From NCBI GenBank assembly GCA_016718875.1, contig JADKBL010000051.1:1-8056 (forward strand): DNA of 8,056 nucleotides, given 5' to 3'. Below the pieces are notes generated by a model. The model was not told the origin of the DNA. It saw only the letters and a list, made by a program, of their open reading frames with translations, and ran no database searches. A program made the position numbers and the translations under genes. This document shows positions 1 to 5,203 of the stretch, piece by piece (within the stretch, counting starts at the first letter, position 1; each line of letters opens with the position of its first letter). This DNA comes from Bacteroidota bacterium (lineage in GTDB: Bacteria > Bacteroidota > Bacteroidia > Bacteroidales > VadinHA17).

Positions 1-165
1 TTCCCAAATACCAATGAATTCCAGCGTATTCCTGTTTCTTAGCCAGTTTGCGATAATGCTTTCATCGCCAAAGCTTTTGATCATATCTGTTAGTGAAATA
101 TAATCAGACTGATGAAGTTCAGTAATTCTTATTTCAGTCCCTTTTACTTTTATTGTTTTATTCAT
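1..165 (-). CDS. KilA-N domain protein, N-terminal part (cut by window edge)
   Basis: The first 55 codons of a minus-strand gene start at the ATG at 163-165 and run off the window without a stop. The visible protein carries the signature of the KilA-N domain, a DNA-binding fold found in phage and accessory proteins: DYISLTDM at about residues 21-28, then NWLRNRNTLEFIGIWE at about 40-55. Known full-length relatives in Bacteroidota are roughly 250-300 residues, so most of the gene lies outside. The start is supported by a strong GGAGGAC sequence seven bases upstream. The 162-residue gene upstream on the same strand ends 34 bases before this ATG, so the two are probably co-transcribed. The role is not established; regulation of a mobile or prophage-derived element is a family-based guess. 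The domain call is firm, the function is not. Confidence 0.85.
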   Translation of the reverse strand, partial: MNKTIKVKGTEIRITELHQSDYISLTDMIKSFGDESIIANWLRNRNTLEFIGIWE

Positions 166-170
166 TTTAT

Positions 171-177
171 GTCCTCC
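171..177 (-). promoter_or_regulatory. Shine-Dalgarno site of the KilA-N gene
   Basis: The minus strand reads GGAGGAC, with the GGAGG core ending seven bases before the ATG at 165. None of the other genes in this window has such a site, which fits Bacteroidota, where Shine-Dalgarno sequences are weakly used. Its presence here fixes the start codon and may reflect a foreign origin or a need for strong re-initiation after the upstream gene. Confidence 0.6.
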
Positions 178-199
178 AATTAATTCTTTCAATTGGTTA

Positions 200-688
200 T
201 TAATGCTTTCCTTTCCTATAGTTATAGCATACAAATGTTTCATTATCGCTGTCATCAGAACGAGTAAGACTGCATAAAATGTCATCCTCCCAATCCAGAC
301 TATCAAATTTTACACATGTAAGGCACAATGATGGCATCTTAATGAGTTCTTTGTTTATTTCATACCCGTTATCATTGAAAATCCCGTTTATATCCATTGG
401 ATTCATCTCATCAATGTGCCTTCGTCCGTATTTGTCCCTCTTTTCAAGTGCTGAATCAATTTCATATTCTCCTGCAGGGTGTTCTTTTCCCGTTATACAA
501 CTATAACAGCCAAACGGAGATGAAGCAGAACCAACTATCCATATATCTTTCCCGCAATTACACTTGATTCCATTAGTGTAATCATCGAGCGCAGCTTCTA
601 ATCTGACTCTTAGAATATTTTCACTTTCATTTGGATTCTTCTTCAAATGAACTTTTACATACTCATCAATAGAAATAGGGATCCACAT
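200..688 (-). CDS. conserved hypothetical cysteine-rich (zinc-ribbon-like) protein, 162 aa
   Basis: I recognise this as a hypothetical protein type I have seen in Bacteroidota, without a known function. It begins MWIPIS and has eight cysteines in two clusters: C43 and C45 with C61 and C64, then C122 and C125 with C139 and C154. This arrangement suggests two four-cysteine metal sites of the zinc-ribbon type. Between them lies a conserved-looking stretch HIDEMNP (residues 91-97) followed by an acidic NGIFNDNGYEIN segment. No signal peptide or membrane segment is visible, so it is probably cytoplasmic. The ATG at 686-688 is the only reasonable start; no Shine-Dalgarno is visible. It sits upstream of the KilA-N gene on the same strand with a 34-base gap, and a perfect inverted repeat lies 38 bases upstream of its start. 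Metal binding is inferred from cysteine spacing only. Confidence 0.8.
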   Translation of the reverse strand: MWIPISIDEYVKVHLKKNPNESENILRVRLEAALDDYTNGIKCNCGKDIWIVGSASSPFGCYSCITGKEHPAGEYEIDSALEKRDKYGRRHIDEMNPMDINGIFNDNGYEINKELIKMPSLCLTCVKFDSLDWEDDILCSLTRSDDSDNETFVCYNYRKGKH

Positions 689-725
689 AAATAAAGTATT
701 TAGTAAAACTTCAGCACATTTTTAT

Positions 726-750
726 AGGTTATCACAATTTTTGATAACCT
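726..750. promoter_or_regulatory. perfect 9-bp inverted repeat upstream of the cysteine-rich gene
   Basis: AGGTTATCA (726-734) and TGATAACCT (742-750) are perfect inverted copies separated by seven bases. Neither side is followed by an uninterrupted run of T, so it does not look like an intrinsic terminator. Lying 38 bases before the minus-strand start at 688, it is best read as an operator or promoter-proximal element for the two-gene unit below it. A repressor is not identified; the KilA-N protein of the same unit is one candidate, by inference only. Confidence 0.45.
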
Positions 751-889
751 GACTCATTAACAAACAAACTGATAAATAACGCAGCGAGCGTTGTAGTCAA
801 ATATACGGAATTTATTTAAAGATGGAAAGGTGACAGGTCGAAGACCCTGACAACCGAAGGTTCGTCTGGCGATGGGAAGAAGGGGAAGA

Positions 890-921
890 AGTCTTGCGGT
901 CCTGCAGTCTTGCAGTCTTGC
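890..921 (+). repeat. octamer tandem array, four units
   Basis: Four consecutive 8-base units in perfect register: AGTCTTGC three times, with GGTCCTGC as the second unit. The consensus is RGTCYTGC. A related array in the same orientation occurs at 3831-3862, and in both places a nonamer array follows on the same strand. Confidence 0.75.
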
Positions 922-924
922 TTT

Positions 925-952
925 GTCAGCCGAAGCCTAAGCGAAGGCTGGC
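925..952 (+). repeat. REP-like imperfect hairpin
   Basis: The 28 bases begin GTCAGCCGAAGC and end AGCGAAGGCTGGC, giving CAGCC/GGCTG arms around an interior that is not fully paired. The layout (GTC, two bases, CCGAAGC ... AGCGAAGG, three bases) matches the outer part of the element at 1217-1263, so the two belong to one small repeat family. Confidence 0.5.
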
Positions 953-967
953 GGTCAGGAAGAAAGG

Positions 968-1012
968 AGTAGAGGCGTTAGAGGCTGTAGAAGCGGCAAA
1001 GGCAATAGAGGC
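968..1012 (+). repeat. nonamer tandem array, five units
   Basis: Five consecutive 9-base units in perfect register, consensus NNTAGAGGC (for example GTTAGAGGC and AATAGAGGC), the third and fourth units being more divergent (TGTAGAAGC, GGCAAAGGC). The first three positions vary freely while AGAGGC is kept. The same array type recurs at 3861-3905. Confidence 0.7.
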
Positions 1013-1046
1013 TTAAAAAGCAGAACGGAATTATATGACCGTTTCT

Positions 1047-1071
1047 TTAAGGTCACATTTTGTGATCTTAA
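1047..1071. repeat. 11-bp inverted repeat
   Basis: TTAAGGTCACA (1047-1057) pairs with TGTGATCTTAA (1061-1071) across three bases, with one G-T wobble. It lies 37 bases before a second palindrome of related design. Read on the plus strand it gives LRSHFV, which resembles the LRSQ(F/I) stretch of ORF6N proteins. Confidence 0.55.
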
Positions 1072-1105
1072 ACGATAGGATTCAACACTGGTTTTATAGG
1101 GTTCA

Positions 1106-1141
1106 AACTTGAGGACGCAATTTGCGACCTCAAAATCCTAA
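1106..1141 (+). pseudogene. possible remnant of an ORF6N gene, carrying a palindrome
   Basis: TTGAGG-A-CGCAA (1109-1120) and TTGCG-A-CCTCAA (1122-1133) form a near-perfect palindrome around one base. In the frame starting at 1106 it reads NLRTQFATSKS followed by a stop. ORF6N-domain proteins of Bacteroidota typically contain NLRSQFATS-like text just after the domain, and the DNA encoding it is naturally palindromic. No other part of an ORF6N gene can be read around it, so this is either a very short remnant or an independent palindromic repeat of the same sequence. I consider both possible. Confidence 0.3.
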
Positions 1142-1216
1142 CATCTTCATTTGTAAGTATAAGCATAAAATCTTCAGGAAATCTGTCAGGATTTCAATGG
1201 ACTCTCGACATACAGT

Positions 1217-1263
1217 GTCCTCCGAAGCTATCCTGAGCTTGCCGAAGGGTAGCGAAGGTGGAC
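1217..1263 (+). repeat. REP-like hairpin interrupted by a second repeat
   Basis: The outer part reads GTCCTCCGAAGCTA (1217-1230) and TAGCGAAGGTGGAC (1250-1263), whose ends GTCC/GGAC and the inner GCTA/TAGC can pair. Between them sits a segment containing CCTGAGCTTGCCGAAGG (1232-1248), a well-known type of dispersed intergenic repeat. The outer halves alone match the design of the 925-952 element, which suggests that one repeat inserted into the loop of another. Confidence 0.5.
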
Positions 1264-1269
1264 TAAGCA

Positions 1270-1317
1270 GGACGATCGCTCCCGCTATTGCGGAACAAAT
1301 TTTTTACAGCGATGTCC
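1270..1317. repeat. two-tier hairpin with one-base bulge, downstream of the toxin gene
   Basis: GGACGATCGCT (1270-1280) pairs with AGCGATGTCC (1308-1317) if one G is bulged. Inside, CCGC and GCGG (1282-1285, 1290-1293) form a tight stem with a TATT loop, followed on the plus strand by six T residues at 1300-1305. It ends 17 bases past the stop of the minus-strand toxin gene. It could end transcription or protect an RNA 3' end, but the T run is on the strand opposite to the toxin message. Confidence 0.45.
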
Positions 1318-1333
1318 ATGTTATGGTTAATTA

Positions 1334-1648
1334 CTATTTTTTTATCCTTGAATCAACTATCTTTTCACCCGGATCTCTGCGACAATCCCAGATCATAGAA
1401 ATATAGATTTTGTCGTCAAGGATTTCATAAATTATCTGATAATCACCTGTTATCAGGGCTCGAACTGTTTCAATACCTGTTTGAGTACCTATGTATGGTT
1501 GTTTAGCTATAAGCTTGGTACTCTTATGAATTTTTGAATAGAGTTTCCTGCTATAGATTGAAGATTTGTTCCTGATTACATAGAAGTCCAGAATATCAAG
1601 AAGATCCAATCTGGCTTCAAGCGACCATTCTATTTTGAATTTAACCAT
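1334..1648 (-). CDS. ParE/RelE-family toxin, type II toxin-antitoxin system
   Basis: The 104-residue basic protein fits the ParE/RelE plasmid-stabilisation family in length and pattern. An N-terminal strand (KFKIEWSLEARLDLLDI, residues 3-19) leads into two helices (about 11-49), then the family's PYIG turn at 51-54, VRALITGDYQIIYEI at 62-76 and IYISMIWDCRRDP at 81-93. Relatives inhibit DNA gyrase (ParE type) or cleave mRNA on the ribosome (RelE type); the sequence alone does not tell which. The ATG at 1646-1648 lies inside the end of the upstream antitoxin gene, with a 19-base overlap, so the pair is translationally coupled. Antitoxin first, toxin second is the standard order. No lesion is visible, so the toxin should be functional. 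Confidence 0.88.
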   Translation of the reverse strand: MVKFKIEWSLEARLDLLDILDFYVIRNKSSIYSRKLYSKIHKSTKLIAKQPYIGTQTGIETVRALITGDYQIIYEILDDKIYISMIWDCRRDPGEKIVDSRIKK

Positions 1649-1866
1649 TGAAGAACTTCCTTATTAAGTGCTTCATTTGATATTGTCTGCCCCTTTTTTA
1701 CCTGCTCCCTGCTTGCTGCAATTCTTTTCTTTTGAAAATCTGAAAGTTGGTAGACTTTTTCATCAGCCTTTGATTCTACAATAGTCTTGATGGCTTTAAG
1801 AAATGAGATATCATCAATATTTGATAGCTTCTCAATTATAATATGTCTAAGTTCAACAGTGCTCAT
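1630..1866 (-). CDS. antitoxin partner of the ParE/RelE-type toxin
   Basis: This 78-residue protein precedes and overlaps the toxin gene by 19 bases. The N-terminal half (ELRHIIIEKLSNIDDISFLKAIKTIVES, residues 5-32, a helical stretch) probably dimerises; the C-terminal half has QKKRIAASREQVKKGQTISNEALNKEVLQWL (residues 45-75), a pattern typical of Bacteroidota antitoxins paired with ParE-like toxins, where this tail wraps the toxin. No classic ribbon-helix-helix or HTH motif is obvious, so how it binds its own promoter is unclear. The ATG at 1864-1866 is followed within 16-23 bases upstream by a TAATTTTG promoter box, leaving a very short leader. Assignment rests on gene order, overlap and tail pattern. 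Confidence 0.8.
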   Translation of the reverse strand: MSTVELRHIIIEKLSNIDDISFLKAIKTIVESKADEKVYQLSDFQKKRIAASREQVKKGQTISNEALNKEVLQWLNSK

Positions 1867-1881
1867 TTCTGAACGTTTTTA

Positions 1882-1889
1882 CAAAATTA
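1882..1889 (-). promoter_or_regulatory. -7 box of the toxin-antitoxin promoter
   Basis: The minus strand reads TAATTTTG, an exact match to the Bacteroidota -7 consensus TAnnTTTG, ending 15 bases before the antitoxin start codon. No convincing -33 TTG element is found at the expected distance. Two direct copies of ATTTGTCA lie further upstream at 1893-1900 and 1925-1932, exactly 32 bases apart (about three helical turns), and may be operator half-sites. Confidence 0.45.
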
Positions 1890-1963
1890 GTAATTTGTCA
1901 CAGAATTATCACATAAAGTCATGGATTTGTCAGGATGGAAGCGGTATTGTGCAATCAGTGACC

Positions 1964-1984
1964 GGCGCAGGGCGCAGGGCAGAG
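1964..1984 (+). repeat. heptamer tandem repeat
   Basis: GGCGCAG occurs twice in tandem, followed by the variant GGCAGAG. It lies between the toxin-antitoxin promoter and the end of the glycosidase gene. A similar run (CGCAGGGCACAGGGG) occurs at about 5965-5979. Confidence 0.5.
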
Positions 1985-2008
1985 AATTCCGGAAGCCCGG
2001 AACGAAGT

Positions 2009-3711
2009 CTATTTTACAGGTGATATAATCAATACCATCTCATCTTTCGATCTTAAATAAATATCATTCACTACCATTTTGCCTTTTACAATATTTGTAT
2101 TTTTCACTTTATTATAAATGAAAATATCAGGGATATAAGTATTTACAGTAAAATTCATTTCGGTATTTGTCAGATCAGAAAGGGTGATATCTGTTTTTGC
2201 ATCACAATTACTGTTATGTAAAACGTATACGAAATACTTTTCGCCACATTTAACAGCATATGATTCAACGATATTTCCTTTAACAGCAACTGTATCGAAT
2301 ACTCCGTTTCCGGCAGCTAGCATCTGGTCGCTTATATCGCGAACTCCGTTAAAATACTGAGTTACTCCTCTGTCATCGAAATATTCCCACCACCATGACA
2401 TTGGTAATACCGGAGTTGGTGTAAACATGCCATACCACAATCCGCGTTTGAAATCATATACTTTTTCAACGGCAATAGCGTCAAAATTAAGGTTCCAATC
2501 CCATTCGTAGCCAAATTCACCAATTGCATATGGCTTGCCATGTTTGTATGCGTTTGTAATTATTTCAGGACGTATTGAACCTGTGCGTTTGTAAATATGC
2601 TTCTGATTTAAATCGATGGAGGGCAAATCATTCATCCCTTCAATATCACGATGTGAAATACTTGTAGTTACAAGGTGTCCGTAAGGATCTATGGCTTTAA
2701 GGTAGTCGCTCATCTCACGGTGCCAGTCTGTAACAACCTTATGCGACATAGGTACAGCAGGTTTATTCTGACTTGTGCCAAACATTGCATTATCAACCTC
2801 GTTAAAAAATTCCCAGAATGCAATGTGTGTTGAATACCCCCACCGGGCAACGAAATAGCGTAATTTATTTTTATATTTTATGCGTGATTCCTCAAGAGTA
2901 AAGAACTCGGTTGGTGTTTTTGCCGGTCCTCCGTTTGCAGCGTTAAATGCATGTCCTCCCCAACCACTTCCCTCAATTAACATGCCGTGAACATCCATGG
3001 CCAACATTATGTAAATCCCGTTTTTCTCAGCAATCTCAACAGTTTCATCTAGTTGGTTAATCTTAATTTCAGATTTGGGTGGCGTGGTTTCGTTTGGTCG
3101 GCGCCTGGGAACGTACCATTCTCCCGGCAAACTCCCCTGATCCATCCATATGCGAATGAAATTTGCACCATTTGCCGAAATCTTCGGAAGCAGATAACTA
3201 TAGGTGTATTTTGTATTATCAGATCTGGGATTCCAGCATATGTTCTCACCAATACCGCGAAAAGGATTTCCCGAATCGAATTTTAAGGTCCAGTAATTAT
3301 TATTTCTTAAAAACCCCATGTTCTGGGAATCTTTACAGACAAAGCTCTTTTCCTTCGAGTTTTCAATATCACTTCCCTTTTTGGTTAATCTGAAATGATA
3401 TGAATAATTGCCTGTTTCAACAGGAGCAAATCTGGCTTTCCAGAAAGACACTGCATCTGAGTCTTTATCAAAGTAGCATGGTAAAACAAGTTCTTTTCCC
3501 GAAGGGGATTTAATAATCATATCAAGCTGAACGATTCTGGAATCGTAAGGGTTCCCGAATGTTGAATTTATGTTAATATCAAATTCTGTTTTCCGTACCG
3601 GAGTATATCCTTTGTTACTATTTTATCTTCAATTACTGCTTTACAATCCGGAAAAAGCATCACCCCGAAAATGAAGGTAATAATCTTTAATACTGTAAAT
3701 CTCTGCTTCAT
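2009..3711 (-). pseudogene. secreted DUF5060 / clan GH-A glycoside hydrolase, one frameshift near the 5' end
   Basis: The longest open frame (2009-3520, 503 residues) lacks its true start. Translation upstream in that frame continues GYTPVRKTEFDININ and FGNPYD, which is DUF5060 text, until a stop at 3623-3625. A second frame begins at the ATG at 3709-3711 with MKQRF and a hydrophobic signal sequence, and reads to IEDKIVTK before meeting out-of-frame codons. One extra A in either the A4 run at 3621-3624 or the A3 run near 3611-3613 would join them into a 567-residue protein: signal peptide 1-25, DUF5060 about 40-125, TIM barrel about 135-465, C-terminal beta domain about 470-567. Acid/base FFNE (E at 2798-2800) and nucleophile GEFG (E at 2516-2518) are both intact, marking a retaining beta-glycosidase such as an endo-glucanase or mannanase; the substrate cannot be told. 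No polysaccharide-utilisation neighbours (SusCD) are present. Confidence 0.82.
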
Positions 3712-3830
3712 AATATTATTCTTATTGTTTAATGATCTCCCTCTGTTCAGTCCTCTGCAAAATTGCATTTCAACCCGAATTTAGTGAAATTTCGGGAAAG
3801 GGGGAAGGATTGGGAGAAAATAACAAAGAT

Positions 3831-3862
3831 GGTCTTCTGGTCTTCTGGTCTTGCGGTCAGGA
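3831..3862 (+). repeat. octamer tandem array, second locus
   Basis: Four 8-base units in register: GGTCTTCT twice, GGTCTTGC, then GGTCAGGA. The third unit matches the 890-921 array except for its first base. As at the first locus, a nonamer array follows on the same strand, here with no gap. Confidence 0.65.
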
Positions 3863-3905
3863 GCAAGGCTTAAGAGGCGATAGAGGCTATAAAGGCTGTA
3901 GAAGG
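3861..3905 (+). repeat. nonamer tandem array, second locus, five units
   Basis: Five 9-base units in register, ending AGGC in the first four; GATAGAGGC and TATAAAGGC are the clearest, and the last unit TGTAGAAGG is nearly identical to the third unit of the array at 968-1012. The following sequence (3913-3948) has GCCT-type units on the same strand, so the two tracts can fold back on each other. Confidence 0.65.
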
Positions 3906-4023
3906 GAACATCTTTGCGCCTTTGCGCCTGTCGCCTGAAGCCTATGGCCTTTTTTTAAAATAGTTTCAATACTTTTAAAATATATTTCCCTATGCTTCGT
4001 CTATGAAGTAAAGAACGTTACTT

Positions 4024-4584
4024 ATGACCTCCACTGATTCGGAAAATATTGCAAGAGCTTATAAAAAAGAGCGGGGAAAACTGCTTGGCTATATAAGCAA
4101 CAGGATCCATGACCGGATGGAGGCGGAGGATATACTGCAGGATGTCTTCTATCAGCTTACTGTGGGTTTCAACGATCTCCGGAGGATCGAGAATATCACA
4201 GCCTGGCTGTACAGGGTAACGGAAAACCGGATAATCGACCGCTTCAGAAAAAAGAAACCTGTTAAGGCTGATTACAGTGAAAATATCTCTGAGGATGAAC
4301 TCGGGCCCCTAACCCTCGAAGAGATACTTCCCTCTGAAGCCCTTAATCCGGAAGATGAAGAATTGAATGAAATGATCTGGAAGATCATAAGTAAAACACT
4401 CGATGAAATACCTGAGGAACAGAAAAACGTATTTGTCGAAAATGAGATGGAGGATAAAAGCTTCAGGGAGATCTCTGAAGAAACGGGTATCGGCATCAAT
4501 ACTCTTATCTCACGAAAACGATACGCTGTTCTGGCTCTCAGGGAAAATCTAAAGGGAATTTATAAACAATTAAATGATAAATAA
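4024..4584 (+). CDS. ECF-type sigma-70 family RNA polymerase sigma factor
   Basis: The 186-residue protein has the two-domain layout of extracytoplasmic-function sigma factors. Region 2 (about residues 11-79) includes AEDILQDVFYQL (34-45), which contacts core polymerase, and ITAWLYRVTENRIIDRFRKKKP (58-79), which recognises the -10 element. An acidic linker (84-115) leads to region 4 (about 118-172) with IPEEQKNVFVENEMEDKSF and the HTH FREISEETGIGINTLISRKRYAV (147-169), which reads the -35 element. The size is normal and nothing is missing. The ATG at 4024 follows a region without a Shine-Dalgarno. The next gene starts one base after the stop codon, so the two form an operon closed by a terminator. 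The regulon and the signal are unknown; a role in envelope or stress response is only a family-level expectation. Confidence 0.93.
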   Translation: MTSTDSENIARAYKKERGKLLGYISNRIHDRMEAEDILQDVFYQLTVGFNDLRRIENITAWLYRVTENRIIDRFRKKKPVKADYSENISEDELGPLTLEEILPSEALNPEDEELNEMIWKIISKTLDEIPEEQKNVFVENEMEDKSFREISEETGIGINTLISRKRYAVLALRENLKGIYKQLNDK

Positions 4585-4585
4585 T

Positions 4586-4882
4586 ATGAAAGCATTGAAT
4601 GTCTTGAAATACGTAGGATTCGGAATACTCGGAATCGGTTTTGTTATTGCACTTGTCTTTGGTGTACAGGCTCTGTGGAACTGGCTAATACCTGAATTGT
4701 TCAACGGACCTGTCCTTACCTTCTGGCAGACAGTTGGTTTATTCCTGCTGTCGAAGATCCTTCTTACAGGTGTGGCTCCGGGTTCGCATAAGTACAACCA
4801 TAAAAAAGACTGGAAGAGCAGCTTCAGGGAAAAATACCATCAGCAGGGAGGTTGTGGCAGTATGTCGGAAGAAAAAGCCTGA
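4586..4882 (+). CDS. small two-helix membrane protein paired with the sigma factor
   Basis: A 98-residue protein starting MKALNVLKYVG has two predicted membrane helices, about residues 8-31 and 43-62, separated by a short WNWLIPELFNGP loop, and a basic hydrophilic tail (68-87, HKYNHKKDWKSSFREKYHQQ). I recall proteins of this type directly behind this kind of sigma factor in Bacteroidota, usually annotated hypothetical. An upstream in-frame ATG at 4574 would add four residues and overlap the sigma gene by 11 bases; I prefer 4586 because it gives the usual one-base junction and places the basic start ahead of the helix. A role as membrane partner or anti-sigma factor is suggested by context alone; no known anti-sigma domain is present. 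Confidence 0.8.
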   Translation: MKALNVLKYVGFGILGIGFVIALVFGVQALWNWLIPELFNGPVLTFWQTVGLFLLSKILLTGVAPGSHKYNHKKDWKSSFREKYHQQGGCGSMSEEKA

Positions 4883-4901
4883 CTAAATTGACAGGCTACC
4901 G

Positions 4902-4951
4902 GCGACCAGCATCAGGCTTAAGTAAAGCAGGTTGCTGGTTGCTTTATTTTT
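4902..4951 (+). terminator. intrinsic terminator of the sigma factor operon
   Basis: GCGACCAGCA (4902-4911) pairs with TGCTGGTTGC (4933-4942) over ten positions with one G-T wobble, and TTTATTTTT follows directly. The stem starts 19 bases after the stop of the membrane protein gene, on the same strand. Confidence 0.8.
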
Positions 4952-4967
4952 ATGCTTACATCTGGCA

Positions 4968-5007
4968 TCCGGGTGTTATACCACCAAACTAAAATAACGG
5001 ATTTTTC
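4968..5007 (+). repeat. 40-bp dispersed repeat, copy A
   Basis: Begins TCCGGGTGTTAT and ends ATAACGGATTTTTC. A second copy in the same orientation at 5907-5946 matches at 34 of 40 positions by direct count, with the mismatches in the centre except one near the end. The ends GTGTTAT and ATAAC are partly complementary. The two copies bracket the XRE-DUF4870 gene. Confidence 0.7.
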
Positions 5008-5008
5008 T

Positions 5009-5177
5009 CCCCTTCAGGGGAGATGTCGCGAAGCGACAGAGGGGCAGCCGGGTCCTCTACACAAAATCATACTACCCCTTCAGGGGAGATGTCGCGAAGC
5101 GACAGAGGGGCAGCCGGGTGCTCTACACAAAATCATACTACCCCTTCAGGGGAGATGTCGCGCAGCGACAGAGGGGC
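5009..5177 (+). repeat. three-copy hairpin array with 66-bp period
   Basis: A 37-bp core occurs at 5009-5045, 5075-5111 and 5141-5177. It opens CCCCTTCAGGGG, contains GTCGC-GAA-GCGAC and closes AGAGGGGC, so CCCC can pair either with the adjacent GGGG or with the distal one. Cores 1 and 2 are identical; core 3 has GCA in place of the GAA loop. The two 29-base intervals are identical except for one base (C or G at the ninth position). The core is of a type I know as a dispersed intergenic repeat in Bacteroidota. An open frame of 22-residue repeats runs through it, which I treat as an artefact of the period being divisible by three. Confidence 0.85.
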
Positions 5178-5203
5178 AATTACAACCGAATGACAATTAA
5201 ATG

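Larger units (their letters stand above)
751..1333. other. gene-free stretch packed with small repeats
   Basis: No credible coding region exists here on either strand; the open frame at 1122-1406 has no recognisable domain, spans hairpin repeats and overlaps the toxin gene. The stretch holds, in order, a 15-bp hairpin (AACGC at 778-782, GCGTT at 788-792), an octamer array, a REP-like hairpin, a nonamer array, two palindromes, a nested REP pair and a bulged hairpin, each listed separately. It separates the KilA-N unit from the toxin-antitoxin pair and looks like a site where short repeats have accumulated. Confidence 0.6.
3712..4023. other. divergent intergenic region between glycosidase and sigma factor genes
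   Basis: It should hold promoters for both directions, but I see no exact TAnnTTTG box; TATATTTC at about 3990-3997 is the nearest match ahead of the sigma gene. Inverted repeats include TGCAA/TTGCA at 3756-3767 and CCCGAA/TTCGGG at 3774-3796, both near the glycosidase start and possible operators. The centre is occupied by the octamer and nonamer arrays, then GCC-rich units (3913-3948) that run opposite in sense to the AGGC units and are followed by seven T residues, giving a loosely paired terminator-like structure on the plus strand. Confidence 0.45.

Noticed and set aside
1122..1406. 94-residue plus-strand open frame
   Set aside because: It spans REP-like hairpins and runs into the toxin gene on the other strand; no domain or start signal supports it.
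2009..3520. Glycosidase as an intact gene starting at the ATG at 3518-3520
   Set aside because: DUF5060 sequence continues upstream in the same frame, and the signal peptide lies further upstream in another frame.
4574..4882. Membrane protein starting at 4574
   Set aside because: The extra residues MINN overlap the sigma gene and add nothing recognisable; the ATG at 4586 gives a cleaner start, though the longer form cannot be excluded.
5009..5177. CRISPR array with 37-bp repeats and 29-bp spacers
   Set aside because: Both intervals are the same sequence apart from one base, there are only three units, no cas gene is near, and the core is a known type of dispersed hairpin.
4952..5200. Open frame coding 22-residue repeats through the hairpin array
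   Set aside because: The frame stays open only because the 66-bp period is divisible by three and contains no stop; the content is explained by the DNA repeat.
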